64,000 nt of DNA, from NCBI RefSeq assembly GCF_006874475.1, contig NZ_VIRM01000015.1, forward strand, positions 1 through 64,000, given 5' to 3'. Below, piece after piece: positions 1-8,714 of the stretch. Each line of letters begins with the position of its first letter. Position 1 is the stretch's first letter. The stretch comes from Microbispora hainanensis. Its GTDB lineage: Bacteria > Actinomycetota > Actinomycetes > Streptosporangiales > Streptosporangiaceae. The notes under the pieces are model-generated. The model did no database searches, was not told where the DNA came from, and saw only the letters and a program-made list of their open reading frames with translations. The translations under genes were made by a program, and so were the position numbers.

Positions 1-1973
1 GTGCAGGACGATGCCGCTGGGAGGGAAGTTGCGACCCACGGCCGCCCCGGAGGGCGACCGCCACCACCGGCCATGAGGATCGCCTGCGCGCCCTGGAGAG
101 GTGGTTGCGACCCACAGTCGCCCTGGAGGGCGACCGCCAAGTGGCGATTACCTCCAAGTATGTCGACTACCTACAAGTTGCGATCCACGGCCGCCCTGGA
201 GGGCGACCGCCACAGCTTCGCGGGGTCGTTGAACAGTCCAGGCATCAGACGTTGCGATCCACGGCCGCCCCGGAGGGCGACCGCCACCTTGTCGTTGACC
301 GCGCCGCCCTGCTCGCCAAGTGAGTTGCGACCCACGGCCGCCCCGAAGGGCGACCGCCACTCCCTCTACTCCGAAGGTTCCCTCCGTACGGCGAGATGTG
401 GTTGCGATCCACGGCCGCCCTGGAGGGCGACCGCCACCTCGGCATTGGGGTCGAGGTCCTTGATCGACCGTAGGTTGCGATCCACGGTCGCCCCGGTAGG
501 CGACCGCCACGCCGCCGCCCACGCGGACGGCGTTGAGGGCCTTCTGATTGCGATCCTCGGTCGTCTCAGAGGACGACCGCCACTTTTGCTCGGCGTCCAT
601 CAGTGCCTTGAAGCGCTGGTTGCGACCCACGCCGTCCTGCAGGGCGACCGCCACCGGCGCGAGTCGAGCGACACCCGCGATTCGTCATGGGTTGCGACCC
701 TCGGCTGCCCTGTAGGGCGACCGCCACCCAGCGGCAGGGTGATCGCCTCGATCCAGTCCGGCAGGTTGCGACCCTCGGCCGCCCCAGAGGGCGACCGCCA
801 CCGCAAAGTTGCAATCCTCGGCCGCCCCGGGGGGCGACCGTCATCACGTGCACCGCCACAGCCAAGTCCGTGTCCGTGTCGTTGTAATTCTCGAACGCCC
901 TGGAGGGCGACCGTCACCCCAAGGCGCAGTACGAGGCGTCGTACTTCATGTGGGTTGTGATCCACGGCCGCCCCAGGTGACGACCGCCACTCGTCGGAGG
1001 TGTACAGCCCGCCGAGGTCCTCGGGGTTGCGACCCACGGCCGCCCCGAAGGGCGACCGCTACACGAGCTCCAGCGGGATCTGTTCGAGCACGACTTGGCG
1101 AGTTGCAATCCACGGCCGACCCAGAGGGCGACCGCCACTCGGCGTTATAGGCGGCGTTCGCGGCGGTTGCATTGTTGCGATCCGCGGCCGCCCCGGGAGG
1201 GGGACCGCCCCTTGGCAGTGCTGATCGTGGCGCCGTTGGTGCCACCGTTGTTGCGATCTTCGGCCGCCCTACAGGGCGATCGCCACCCGCCAGCGCCGGG
1301 CGAATTGCACCCACAAGATGTCGTCGTTGCGACTCTCGGCCGCCCCGCAGGGCGACCGCCACATGCGGCACACGCGGGAGCTGTTGGCGAGGTCGACGTT
1401 GTTGCGATCCACGGCCGCGACTCACGGCCGCCCCTGAGGGCGACCACCAAGGCATCCGAGCAGCAGTATGCCTCAGCAAAACTTTCGCGAATTAGTTTTC
1501 AAGTAACGTCCTCGGTCGCCCCGAAGGGTGACCGCTACTTTTGGGACGTCCGTGTCGGTGGCCACACCGTCTTCGTTGCAACCCTCAACCGCCGAAAGGG
1601 TAATCGCTTACCGATTTGACACTGAACCCGGGTAATGTCCTCCACGCGGTTGCGATCCTCGGCCGCCCCGGGGGTGACCGCTAGTTCTTTGGGACGTCTG
1701 TATCGGTTCCGACGCCTTCTTGGTTGCGATCCTCGGTCGCTCCGGATGGCAACCGCAATCCAGGTGGGATAGTTGCACGGGGTACCGGACCTCTTCGTTG
1801 CCACTCTCCTTGTCCCCGAAGGGCGGCCTCACTCCTCGATATACAGAGTAAGTTCTTCAGTAGTGACGGCGTTGCGACCCTCGGTCGCTGCGAGGAGCGA
1901 CCGCTTAACCAACCGATGAGACCGTAATAACCCCAGGGAGTATTGCGATCCTCGGTCGCAGTGCGACCGCCTT
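1..1973 (-). CRISPR. CRISPR array 1, type I-C, 27 repeats, runs off the left edge
   Basis: About 27 copies of a 37-bp repeat start at 28, 104, 177, 251, 324, 401, 474, 547, 619, 691, 765, 808, 881, 954, 1026, 1102, 1174, 1250, 1326, 1401, 1502, 1575, 1649, 1723, 1797, 1871 and 1942. Spacers are mostly 35-40 bp. On the minus strand the repeat begins GTGGCGGTCGCCC, holds a CGCCC/GGGCG hairpin and ends GTGGATCGCAAC. This matches the type I-C crRNA 5' handle (ATTGAAAC-like), so transcription runs leftward from cas7. Repeats from 1502 to 1973, nearest cas7, are degenerate, while most distal ones are near-identical. Oddities are a 6-nt spacer (802-807), a 50-bp repeat with internal duplication (1401-1450) and a 51-bp spacer (1451-1501). 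Only about 33 bp separate the last repeat from the cas7 stop, so no normal leader fits. The first 27 bases are spacer, so the array probably continues beyond the window. Confidence 0.96.
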
Positions 1974-2006
1974 TTCGGTTTCCGTGAAACCGATAGCTCC
2001 ACTTTA

Positions 2007-2870
2007 TCACCCGACGGCACGAGTAAAGATCACGCCGTTAGGGATGGACTTCTCGTCAATCGTAATTTTGTAGTTGGTGAAGTCGCGGATGGGCAGGTCA
2101 TCGGGGATGGTGCGTTCGACCTTGACCATGTGAGTGAGGGTGCGCGCGGGGGCGGTGCCGAAGGCGTCGGCGTGGGTGAAGATGTAGAGGCCTCGCAGGG
2201 TGATTTCGGCACGGCCGGATGCTCGGTCGTGTTCGAACATCAGGGTCAGTGCGCGCCAGAGCATGGACAGGTCTTCGGAGGTGACTCCGGTTTTGGCGGC
2301 CAGGGGGGCACTGAAGTGTCCGGTTCCGCGGTAGAGGCCGTAGGCGATGGTGTTTTTGCCGCCCATTTCGGTCTCTTTGTTGTCGTCTTCGCGGGTCCGG
2401 GTTACGCGAGTGATGCCGTGTTCCTGCGGCATGACCGGGTCGATAGACCGGGAGAAGGTGAGCTGAAGGGGGCCGCGGACTCGTCCTGCCGTCTTCTTCC
2501 CGGTGGCCATGACGGCGCCGAACATCCGGACATCGAAGAAGGTCTGGCACATCCACTGCTGAGCCGATATCTCGGCTGCCCTGCCTTCGGTGAGGCCGAG
2601 CTCCGTGTACGCCCGCTCGTGTTGCGAGTTGAGGGAGACGCCGGCTTCGACGTAGATGTCGTAGCCGGGCTTGCCCTCGCCGAGGAGGGTGACCATGTTG
2701 CGGATCTTCCGTTTGATCGCGACGTCGGTGACCAAACCCTGCATGGTTTCGGGATCGGTACGCGGCATGCCGCCGGCGTCCGGGTCGCCGTTGGGGTTGC
2801 CGTCGTAGACGTCGAAGAGGAACACGAAGTCGTGCTTGCGGGTCGGGTCGAGATGAATCATCGAGGTCAC
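2007..2870 (-). CDS. cas7: Type I-C Cascade backbone protein Cas7 (Csd2)
   Basis: The 287-aa product matches Cas7c/Csd2, which polymerises along the crRNA to form the Cascade backbone. The N-terminus has the family signature FDVYDGNPNGDPDAGGMPR, and the usual length is about 280-300 aa. The start is GTG at 2870, preceded by AGGAAG about 8 nt upstream; an in-frame ATG at 2861 is the alternative. It is the last gene of the effector operon, 22 bp downstream of cas8c. In complete I-C loci cas4-cas1-cas2 follow here. Instead the first CRISPR repeat begins about 33 bp after the stop. Confidence 0.95.
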   Translation of the reverse strand: MTSMIHLDPTRKHDFVFLFDVYDGNPNGDPDAGGMPRTDPETMQGLVTDVAIKRKIRNMVTLLGEGKPGYDIYVEAGVSLNSQHERAYTELGLTEGRAAEISAQQWMCQTFFDVRMFGAVMATGKKTAGRVRGPLQLTFSRSIDPVMPQEHGITRVTRTREDDNKETEMGGKNTIAYGLYRGTGHFSAPLAAKTGVTSEDLSMLWRALTLMFEHDRASGRAEITLRGLYIFTHADAFGTAPARTLTHMVKVERTIPDDLPIRDFTNYKITIDEKSIPNGVIFTRAVG

Positions 2871-2892
2871 GGGGCTTCTTCCTTTCGTGGGG

Positions 2893-4647
2893 TCAGGACT
2901 GGCTCGCGTCGGCGGTCGCTTTGGCCGCCCTGGCGGCGCGGGCGGCGGCTATATCGTGGGCGCGCTGGTGGTCGTAACCGAGAATGAACTGGATCTGTCC
3001 CTTGGCATCCAGGTGCGTCGGGAGTCCGGACTCACGGTCGATGAGCTGGCTGATGGCGGCAAGCCGACTGTCCAAAGCCAGGCCAGCCGGGCGGGTTTTC
3101 TCTTTGCCGATGAGCTTCTTCAGGTGCCCGTTGGCGTTCGTGCGCAGCATCCGCATGGTCGCGGCGGGTTGTGTCATGGCCAGGCCGAAGTAGCGGTCTC
3201 GGATCGTGGTGTTGGCCTCGGGCAGAGCGCGATGCTGGATCGCCTCCAGTACGGCGAACAGACGTCCCCACACATAGGCGGGATCGGTGGCGTTCTCGTC
3301 GAGGCCCGGCATGATCTTCTCCTTATATGGGTGGCGGGTGAGCGCAAGCCGGAGCATTGCGACTCTGGGCAGGTCGACGTGGTGGTCATTGCGGATCCGG
3401 TGCAGCAGGTGCGCCACCATGTGGGAAGGTGGTGGGGTGCCGTGCAGCGCCGCGTGCAGCAGGTCGCGGTCCAGGCCGTGGGCGGTGCTGCCCGGCCGAT
3501 AGAGCTTGCGGGTTCGGCTCCATTGGCCGCTGGCTCGCACCATCTGCCATAGCGGCGTGTAGCTGATGCCGTCGGTCCACCGATTGGTGGAGGCGATGTC
3601 ACGGAACCACCTGGCGAACTTCGCTTTGATTTCGGGGAGCGGAACGTCCAGCCAGTCGCGGACGACCACTCGGCTCTGGTTGGCGGACAAGGTCAACGCG
3701 TAGAAGGCGTTGTCGTCGACGCGGGTGCCGGGCTGACCGCGGTGCACCTCCTGCAGCAGTCGCTCGACATCCTTCAGCTGTGGGGCGTCGATGATCAGGG
3801 GGTTGAAGTCCGCCGGCTCGCGTAGCCACCAGATGAACACGTTGTCGTCGCCGCGGCGGCGGTGCCGGTCGTCGGACAGCAGGTGGTTCAGCCCGGCCAT
3901 CGCGGCGCTGCCGCACTCCTCGCAGATCGGGGTGTTCGCCAGCTGTAGTGTGCCCATCCGCCCCTGGGCCGTAGTGTTCACCGAGATGAGCGCGGCGTCC
4001 CGGCCACGTTTGGGCCGGCCGCTCGCGTCAAGGCCGACGGGGATGAGGGTCCCCTTGACCATCTCCGGGATGGTCTTCAACAGCGCGCCGTAGTCGCCGC
4101 AGCCCAGGCACCAACCGTCGTTACCGGAGCTTTTGCGGTCGCGCGCGACCTGGGCCCAGAAAGCGATGGCAGACGGGCGCAGGTGCGTCCACTCATCCTC
4201 CACCATGATGGCGACCATGTCGCTGGACTTGGCCTCGTCAGGAAGGTCGGCGAGGACATCGAGGTGGCGTTCAGCCTGGAAGGTGCGCCACACCAGGTCG
4301 GCGACAGGGTCGGCTGCCGCGTCCCGCCAGGCTTTGAGCAGGTCAAGGTAGGCGTCGTTGCGGCGGTCCGCCGCTGCCTGCGCTTTGTCGGTGTCGTCCT
4401 TGGCGACCGCGAAGACGTACTCGAGCGTGTCCGCGAGCAGCATGGCGGCCACTCCGCTGGTGCGGGTCAGGTATGGGGTTGGCAGGGAAGAGCCGGCCTT
4501 GTTGACGCTGTCCGCACGGCTGATGAGGGAGGGTGTCCCCTTGCGGTCGATTACTAGGGCCCACCGGACGGTGCGATTGCGGTAGTAGCGGGGAGTTTCC
4601 GCACCTGCCGACTGTCTGGCGTGCTCGGCCAGTCGCTGAATCAGCAT
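2893..4647 (-). CDS. cas8c: Type I-C Cascade large subunit Cas8c (Csd1)
   Basis: The 584-aa product matches Csd1/Cas8c, the large subunit that recognises the PAM and recruits Cas3. In type I-C an internal start can also yield the small subunit (Cas11c). It begins MLIQRLAEHARQ, like family members, and ends with the family signature QIQFILGYDHQR followed by an Ala-rich tail. Two Cys pairs (CLGC, then CEEC about 80 residues on) sit in the middle. I placed the start at the ATG at 4647 because the longer open frame upstream is proline-rich shadow and 4647 lies 4 bp after the cas5 stop. It appears intact. Confidence 0.94.
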   Translation of the reverse strand: MLIQRLAEHARQSAGAETPRYYRNRTVRWALVIDRKGTPSLISRADSVNKAGSSLPTPYLTRTSGVAAMLLADTLEYVFAVAKDDTDKAQAAADRRNDAYLDLLKAWRDAAADPVADLVWRTFQAERHLDVLADLPDEAKSSDMVAIMVEDEWTHLRPSAIAFWAQVARDRKSSGNDGWCLGCGDYGALLKTIPEMVKGTLIPVGLDASGRPKRGRDAALISVNTTAQGRMGTLQLANTPICEECGSAAMAGLNHLLSDDRHRRRGDDNVFIWWLREPADFNPLIIDAPQLKDVERLLQEVHRGQPGTRVDDNAFYALTLSANQSRVVVRDWLDVPLPEIKAKFARWFRDIASTNRWTDGISYTPLWQMVRASGQWSRTRKLYRPGSTAHGLDRDLLHAALHGTPPPSHMVAHLLHRIRNDHHVDLPRVAMLRLALTRHPYKEKIMPGLDENATDPAYVWGRLFAVLEAIQHRALPEANTTIRDRYFGLAMTQPAATMRMLRTNANGHLKKLIGKEKTRPAGLALDSRLAAISQLIDRESGLPTHLDAKGQIQFILGYDHQRAHDIAAARAARAAKATADASQS

Positions 4648-4651
4648 GCGG

Positions 4652-5341
4652 TCACGTCCGGGATCGGGCCGGGGAGGCGGAGGGGAGTTCCATGCCCTGG
4701 GGCGGCACTGCCATGACCCCGCGGTCGAGTCGGGCGAGGAACCAGCGGTAGGTCTCACCGGCCTCGCTGTAGCCGATGCTGTGCAGCATGACCCCGAGAT
4801 GACGGGATTCATCGATCGGCTTGGCGGAGGTGGGCTTTGCAAACCAGGCGGTGAATTCCCGCGTGCCAAGGAAGGGCTGGGAGAAGCAGGCGCCCTTGTC
4901 CACGCGCCGGCGGAACTGATCGCGGTACTTGGCCTCGGGCTGATCGGCGTGCGGGCGCAGTTGCACCTGGGCGTGAATGCGGTAGGCGACGTGTCGCAGC
5001 GCCACGGTGTTGCGCTGGTCTCGGTCGGTCTCTACGTCGTAGCGCAGCGTGGGGTCGGTCCTGGCTCGCCTGACCCAGTCCTCGGAGACCACGGACTTGA
5101 CCTCGTTGCGGCGGATGGAAAACCACCGGATCGGCTTGAGAACCTCGATCTTGCAGATGACGTAGTCGAACTCGGGCTTCCAGAAGATCGCCTCCAGAAC
5201 GCCGCGGGCGGCCGAAGGCGTCATCACCTCGTAGCTGAAGCGCTCAGACTTCAGTTCGGGCCGGGTGAAGCAGGCCAGCTCACCCCCCACCTCAACAACC
5301 AGGGGCGCATGCGGATAGCGGGGATGTTCGAATGTGCTCAC
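4652..5341 (-). CDS. cas5c: Type I-C Cas5 (Cas5c/Cas5d), probable crRNA-processing nuclease
   Basis: The 229-aa product matches Cas5d. In type I-C this protein cuts pre-crRNA, replacing Cas6, and then caps the 5' handle. Visible family features are the ELACFTRPELKSERFSYEVM segment near the N-terminus, SAARGVLEAIFWKPEF, and a C-terminal half with FLGTREFTAWF. The start is GTG at 5341, whose GTGA overlaps the cas3 stop by 4 nt, which indicates translational coupling. No cas6 is visible, consistent with Cas5d doing the processing. Confidence 0.93.
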   Translation of the reverse strand: MSTFEHPRYPHAPLVVEVGGELACFTRPELKSERFSYEVMTPSAARGVLEAIFWKPEFDYVICKIEVLKPIRWFSIRRNEVKSVVSEDWVRRARTDPTLRYDVETDRDQRNTVALRHVAYRIHAQVQLRPHADQPEAKYRDQFRRRVDKGACFSQPFLGTREFTAWFAKPTSAKPIDESRHLGVMLHSIGYSEAGETYRWFLARLDRGVMAVPPQGMELPSASPARSRT

Positions 5342-7551
5342 TGGTCCTTGTCCTTGTCCTCTGCATTGGGTGAGGGGAACTGAATGCCTCGGTGGGCGTC
5401 GTAGTCGCCGAGCCACTCATAAAGGTCGCCGATGAGCTCGGCGGCCTTCCCCTGCTCGACGGCCTGCCTGGCCAGGTTCACGGGCAGCGTGGCCAGGTAT
5501 GGCTGAATGTCACGGAAGACCCATGGCTCGATGCGCTCCGAACCGCGAAGCCGAGCACGGAGGGCATCGAGTTTTTTGTCCTCGCCGCGGCGGACCAGCA
5601 TTGGGACAGTCCGTTCCTCGATCATCTTGAAGCGCTCGGCGACCACCGGGAAGTCGAAGTCGGCTCGCCGTTCCTGAATCTGCCTGCCAGCGCCGCTACC
5701 CTCGACGTTCTTTACGGCGTAGCGGGTGCGGTAGTAGGCCCGCAGAGCGGCCAGGTCATCGGGGTCTGCGGCCTTGGGGCCGATGAAACGCTTACTGGTA
5801 TCCAGTGCGGCGCCGTATACCAGCCGGGTGCCCCAGGTGTTCCCGTCGGCTGGATCGAACACGATGACCCGGCCTTCTGCCAGGGTGCCGTTTCGGTTCG
5901 CCCGCCCGGCGGCCTGCTGCAACGCCTCGGCAGGGGCCAAGGCGCGGTAGACCACGGGAAAGTCGAGGTCGACGCCCGCCTCGACCAACTGGGTGGCCAC
6001 GACGGCGACGGGCTGATTCTGGCCGACCAGCTTATATATGTCGCCGAGGACCTCACGGCGATGACCTGCGGTCATCCGGGTCGACAGGTGCAGAACCGGG
6101 CCGTCATGCTTCCAAATCTTGACCAGCCGCTCATGTAGTTGAGCTGCGTCTCCCGTGGTGTTGACGATCAGGAGCACTTGGCGCTCGCCGGCCGCCTCTG
6201 CCGCGATCTGTTTGAAGGTCGGTTTCGGGTGACACCGCCAGATGTAGCGGACCCGGCGCAATTGCTCGTACAACGGCTGAGGCTGCGCGATCACCTCAGT
6301 CGGCTTGAGGCCGCGGAAGATGTCCAGATCGAAGAAGGCAGGCTGGGTGGCCGACGCAAGCAGCACGCTCGTACCGAAATACTCGGTCAGCTGCCGAAGA
6401 GCGGACAGGATCGGCAACAGCATCGAATCCGGCAGGGACTGGACCTCATCCAGCACGATGACCGAACCCGCCAAACGGTGAACCTTCCGCATGGCCGACG
6501 GCCGACGATCAAACAGTGACTGGAAAAGCTGCACGGTCGTCGTCACAACGACCGGCGCGTCCCAGTTCTCCGCCGCGAGCCGCTGCCACCGCCTGCCAGC
6601 AGGCAACCGGTGCAGGTCGACACTGCTGTGATGCTCCAGCACATTGGCCTCGCCGAACAGGCGGCGATACACCTTCGCGTTCTGCTCCGTAATCGACATA
6701 TACGGCACCGCGATGATCACGCGACGTAAGCCATGCCGAGCCGCGTGATGTACGGCGAAGCCACCCGCTGCGATCGTCTTGCCACTCCCCGTGGGCGCCG
6801 GGAAGGGGAATATCCCGCGCGGCTGGGCAGCGGCGCTGACCGCCTGGTCGTACACCTCGGCACGAATGCCGTCCACCGGGCTCGGGCCGGTCCGCGCCTT
6901 CGCCTCGGCCAGATACTCGATCCGGGCCCCTTCAAAAGCGTCGGCCATCGTTGCCAGCGAAGCCGGCTCGGGCCGCAGAGCACCCGAGAAGTGCCGGGAG
7001 GTGTCCAGGAAATCAGCGTCCACCAAAGCGCTGAACACCATCCGGATCAACAGCTCCACCGCAAGGGGATCCGGCGCTGACTTCACCCAGGCAGGAAGCT
7101 CGGGGAATGGTCCAGACGCGATCTCGGGAATCACCTTGGAGACGCGTTCGATCGCCTCCTGGACACGCTCCCTGTCGTCCGTCTCGGCCAGTGCAATGCA
7201 ACGCTTCAGATCCTGGGTGTCGGGAAGCCCTCCGTGATGGCCGAGCACGGGCATGCCGAACAACCCCAGCCCCGCCTCACGAACGGCAAGCCACGTCCCC
7301 GCCGCCTTGTGATCGATGCTCTGCCCCTGGGCGTCAACGACTCTGCCCTTGGTAGGTTCGGCCGCGATCAGGCCCTCTTGCCATGCACAACTGCCCTTGC
7401 CCACGTCATGGACCAGCCCCAGGTAAGCCGCCAACTCCCCGGCACCGAAGACCTCGGCGAAATCGCCCGCAAGAGCAGCCGTGTCCCGTAAATGATCTTC
7501 AAGGCCATGACGAACCCCATCTTTGCTGCTGCTATGTGCCCATAGGTTCAT
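5338..7551 (-). CDS. cas3: CRISPR-associated helicase-nuclease Cas3 (HD-SF2 fusion)
   Basis: The 737-aa product is the type I interference enzyme, which nicks and unwinds target DNA after Cascade binding. An N-terminal HD nuclease domain shows LVHDVGKGS near residue 49 and a later IDHKAAG. The SF2 helicase has Walker A PTGSGKT, the DEAH-box variant VLDEVQS, SATQPA (motif III) and QAAGRANRNG (motif VI). The start is ATG at 7551 (MNLWAHSSSKDG). It is the first gene of the operon and overlaps cas5 by 4 nt. All key motifs look intact, so interference could be functional. Confidence 0.95.
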   Translation of the reverse strand: MNLWAHSSSKDGVRHGLEDHLRDTAALAGDFAEVFGAGELAAYLGLVHDVGKGSCAWQEGLIAAEPTKGRVVDAQGQSIDHKAAGTWLAVREAGLGLFGMPVLGHHGGLPDTQDLKRCIALAETDDRERVQEAIERVSKVIPEIASGPFPELPAWVKSAPDPLAVELLIRMVFSALVDADFLDTSRHFSGALRPEPASLATMADAFEGARIEYLAEAKARTGPSPVDGIRAEVYDQAVSAAAQPRGIFPFPAPTGSGKTIAAGGFAVHHAARHGLRRVIIAVPYMSITEQNAKVYRRLFGEANVLEHHSSVDLHRLPAGRRWQRLAAENWDAPVVVTTTVQLFQSLFDRRPSAMRKVHRLAGSVIVLDEVQSLPDSMLLPILSALRQLTEYFGTSVLLASATQPAFFDLDIFRGLKPTEVIAQPQPLYEQLRRVRYIWRCHPKPTFKQIAAEAAGERQVLLIVNTTGDAAQLHERLVKIWKHDGPVLHLSTRMTAGHRREVLGDIYKLVGQNQPVAVVATQLVEAGVDLDFPVVYRALAPAEALQQAAGRANRNGTLAEGRVIVFDPADGNTWGTRLVYGAALDTSKRFIGPKAADPDDLAALRAYYRTRYAVKNVEGSGAGRQIQERRADFDFPVVAERFKMIEERTVPMLVRRGEDKKLDALRARLRGSERIEPWVFRDIQPYLATLPVNLARQAVEQGKAAELIGDLYEWLGDYDAHRGIQFPSPNAEDKDKDQ

Positions 7552-8366
7552 CTCACGCCAGATCCAGGTCGCTACCAACAGTTGCCTCGGGACTATAGAA
7601 GGGGGGTCCGACAAAACCGGGAAGCAACCGAGTCGGCATTTACGGCGGATTGCTATTGCGTCGCCGCCAGAGCCGTAATTCGGCCCTGGCGGCATAGCAC
7701 GCCTGTTCGAATGGTCCCCGAACCAACCTCTGAATTGCGATGCTCAGTCGCGTTCGCACACGGACTGCTTCCGCTGATGCGCCTGTGAGCTTAACGCCGA
7801 CCGGATGTGGCCGCGCAGGGTTCTCAGAAGTTAGCTTGGGGGGCTATCCGGAAAGTGGGATCTTCAAGACAAAGAGAGGGATGCCGAGTAGCGTCTCGAC
7901 CCACATAAACAGGCGCCGCCCGATCCCTGCTAAGACCCGGACGGCGCCATGGACCTCAAGGGAGATCCATGAGTCAGTAGTATCGTCGAAGTAGCGTTCC
8001 TAACGGAACGCCTGAGGTAGCCGTCATCCTGACCCTGAGTGCAATCGCCGGAACAAGCGCCACCCTGGTCGCCGTCGGCCTTCTCGTCCGCGGGCGCCGT
8101 CGCGGTCTCCACCGTTGTCGCCCATTTGGGCTGCACCGGAACTTGCCCGCTGTTCGCCATAACGTTCGACTACGGGCGCAGGTCTACGAGGGTCAGTAAC
8201 CTCCTAGTGGTCCACCACCTCAGATGCCTGGGGTGGTGGACCAACCGAGAGCTCAGCATTCGCAGGCATCCACTTAGACCGAGGTCCTGAGCGGGTACGG
8301 AAGTCCTGATTCGGACAATGGCTAATCTGTTGGTCGCCGACCCGGCCCGCGCGATCAAGGCGATCC
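7552..8366. other. Non-coding region between cas3 and array 2
   Basis: No convincing gene is seen in these 815 bp. They must hold the cas operon promoter (leftward) and any leader of array 2 (rightward). A GC hairpin lies at 7912-7948 (GGCGCCGCCCG against CGGACGGCGCC) and a longer one at 8209-8242. A short hydrophobic reading stretch near 8018-8197 (ILTLSAIAGTSATLVAVGLL) has no acceptable start and may be a decayed membrane-protein fragment. Confidence 0.5.
8209..8242. terminator. Perfect 11-bp inverted repeat upstream of array 2
   Basis: GGTCCACCACC at 8209-8219 is the exact reverse complement of 8232-8242, with a 12-nt loop. No clear T-run follows. It could be a terminator that insulates array 2, an operator, or an element end. 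Confidence 0.45.
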
Positions 8367-8693
8367 GTGCCGCCCGCCGGGGGTGACCGAGGATCGCAAC
8401 CAAACGGCGGAGCTCATAAAGGGCGTCCGGACGACGCGGCGGTCGCTTTCCGGGGTGATCGAGGATCGCAACGACACCGAGGCGGTCGAGAAGAAAATCA
8501 AGCACGTGGTGGCGGTCGCCCTCCGGGGCGATCGAGGATCGCAACTGGCTCTTGCTCTCCTGAGGCGGGCAGAACACCATGAGGTGGCGGTCGCCTTCCG
8601 GGGCGATCGAGGATCGCAACACGCTGGACGGGGCGGAGGCCACGCTGGCGCCGGTGGTGGCGGTCGCCCTCCGGGGCGATCGAGGATCACCAA
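8367..8693 (+). CRISPR. CRISPR array 2, five repeats, four spacers
   Basis: The repeats are at 8367-8400 (34 bp, degenerate), 8436-8472, 8509-8545, 8584-8620 and 8657-8693, separated by spacers of 35, 36, 38 and 36 bp. The repeat is the plus-strand counterpart of the array 1 repeat and ends GAGGATCGCAAC, so transcription is rightward. The last repeat has a corrupted 3' end (GGATCACC), as expected for a trailer. The internal variant GATCGAGG differs from the GGCCGTGG seen in most array 1 units. It lies 815 bp beyond cas3 in the opposite orientation and abuts the 3' end of the DUF2637 gene. Confidence 0.93.
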
Positions 8694-8714
8694 AGGAGGC
8701 CATGAGGAGGGCAA

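Noticed and set aside
1-2010. Many open frames of 60-320 codons across the first 2 kb on both strands
   Set aside because: They translate the CRISPR repeat over and over (RPPWRATATS-type and GGRGSQ-type units) and have no RBS; the array explains them.
7740-8290. Small genes between cas3 and array 2
   Set aside because: None of the frames has a plausible start with an RBS, a domain or coherent composition.
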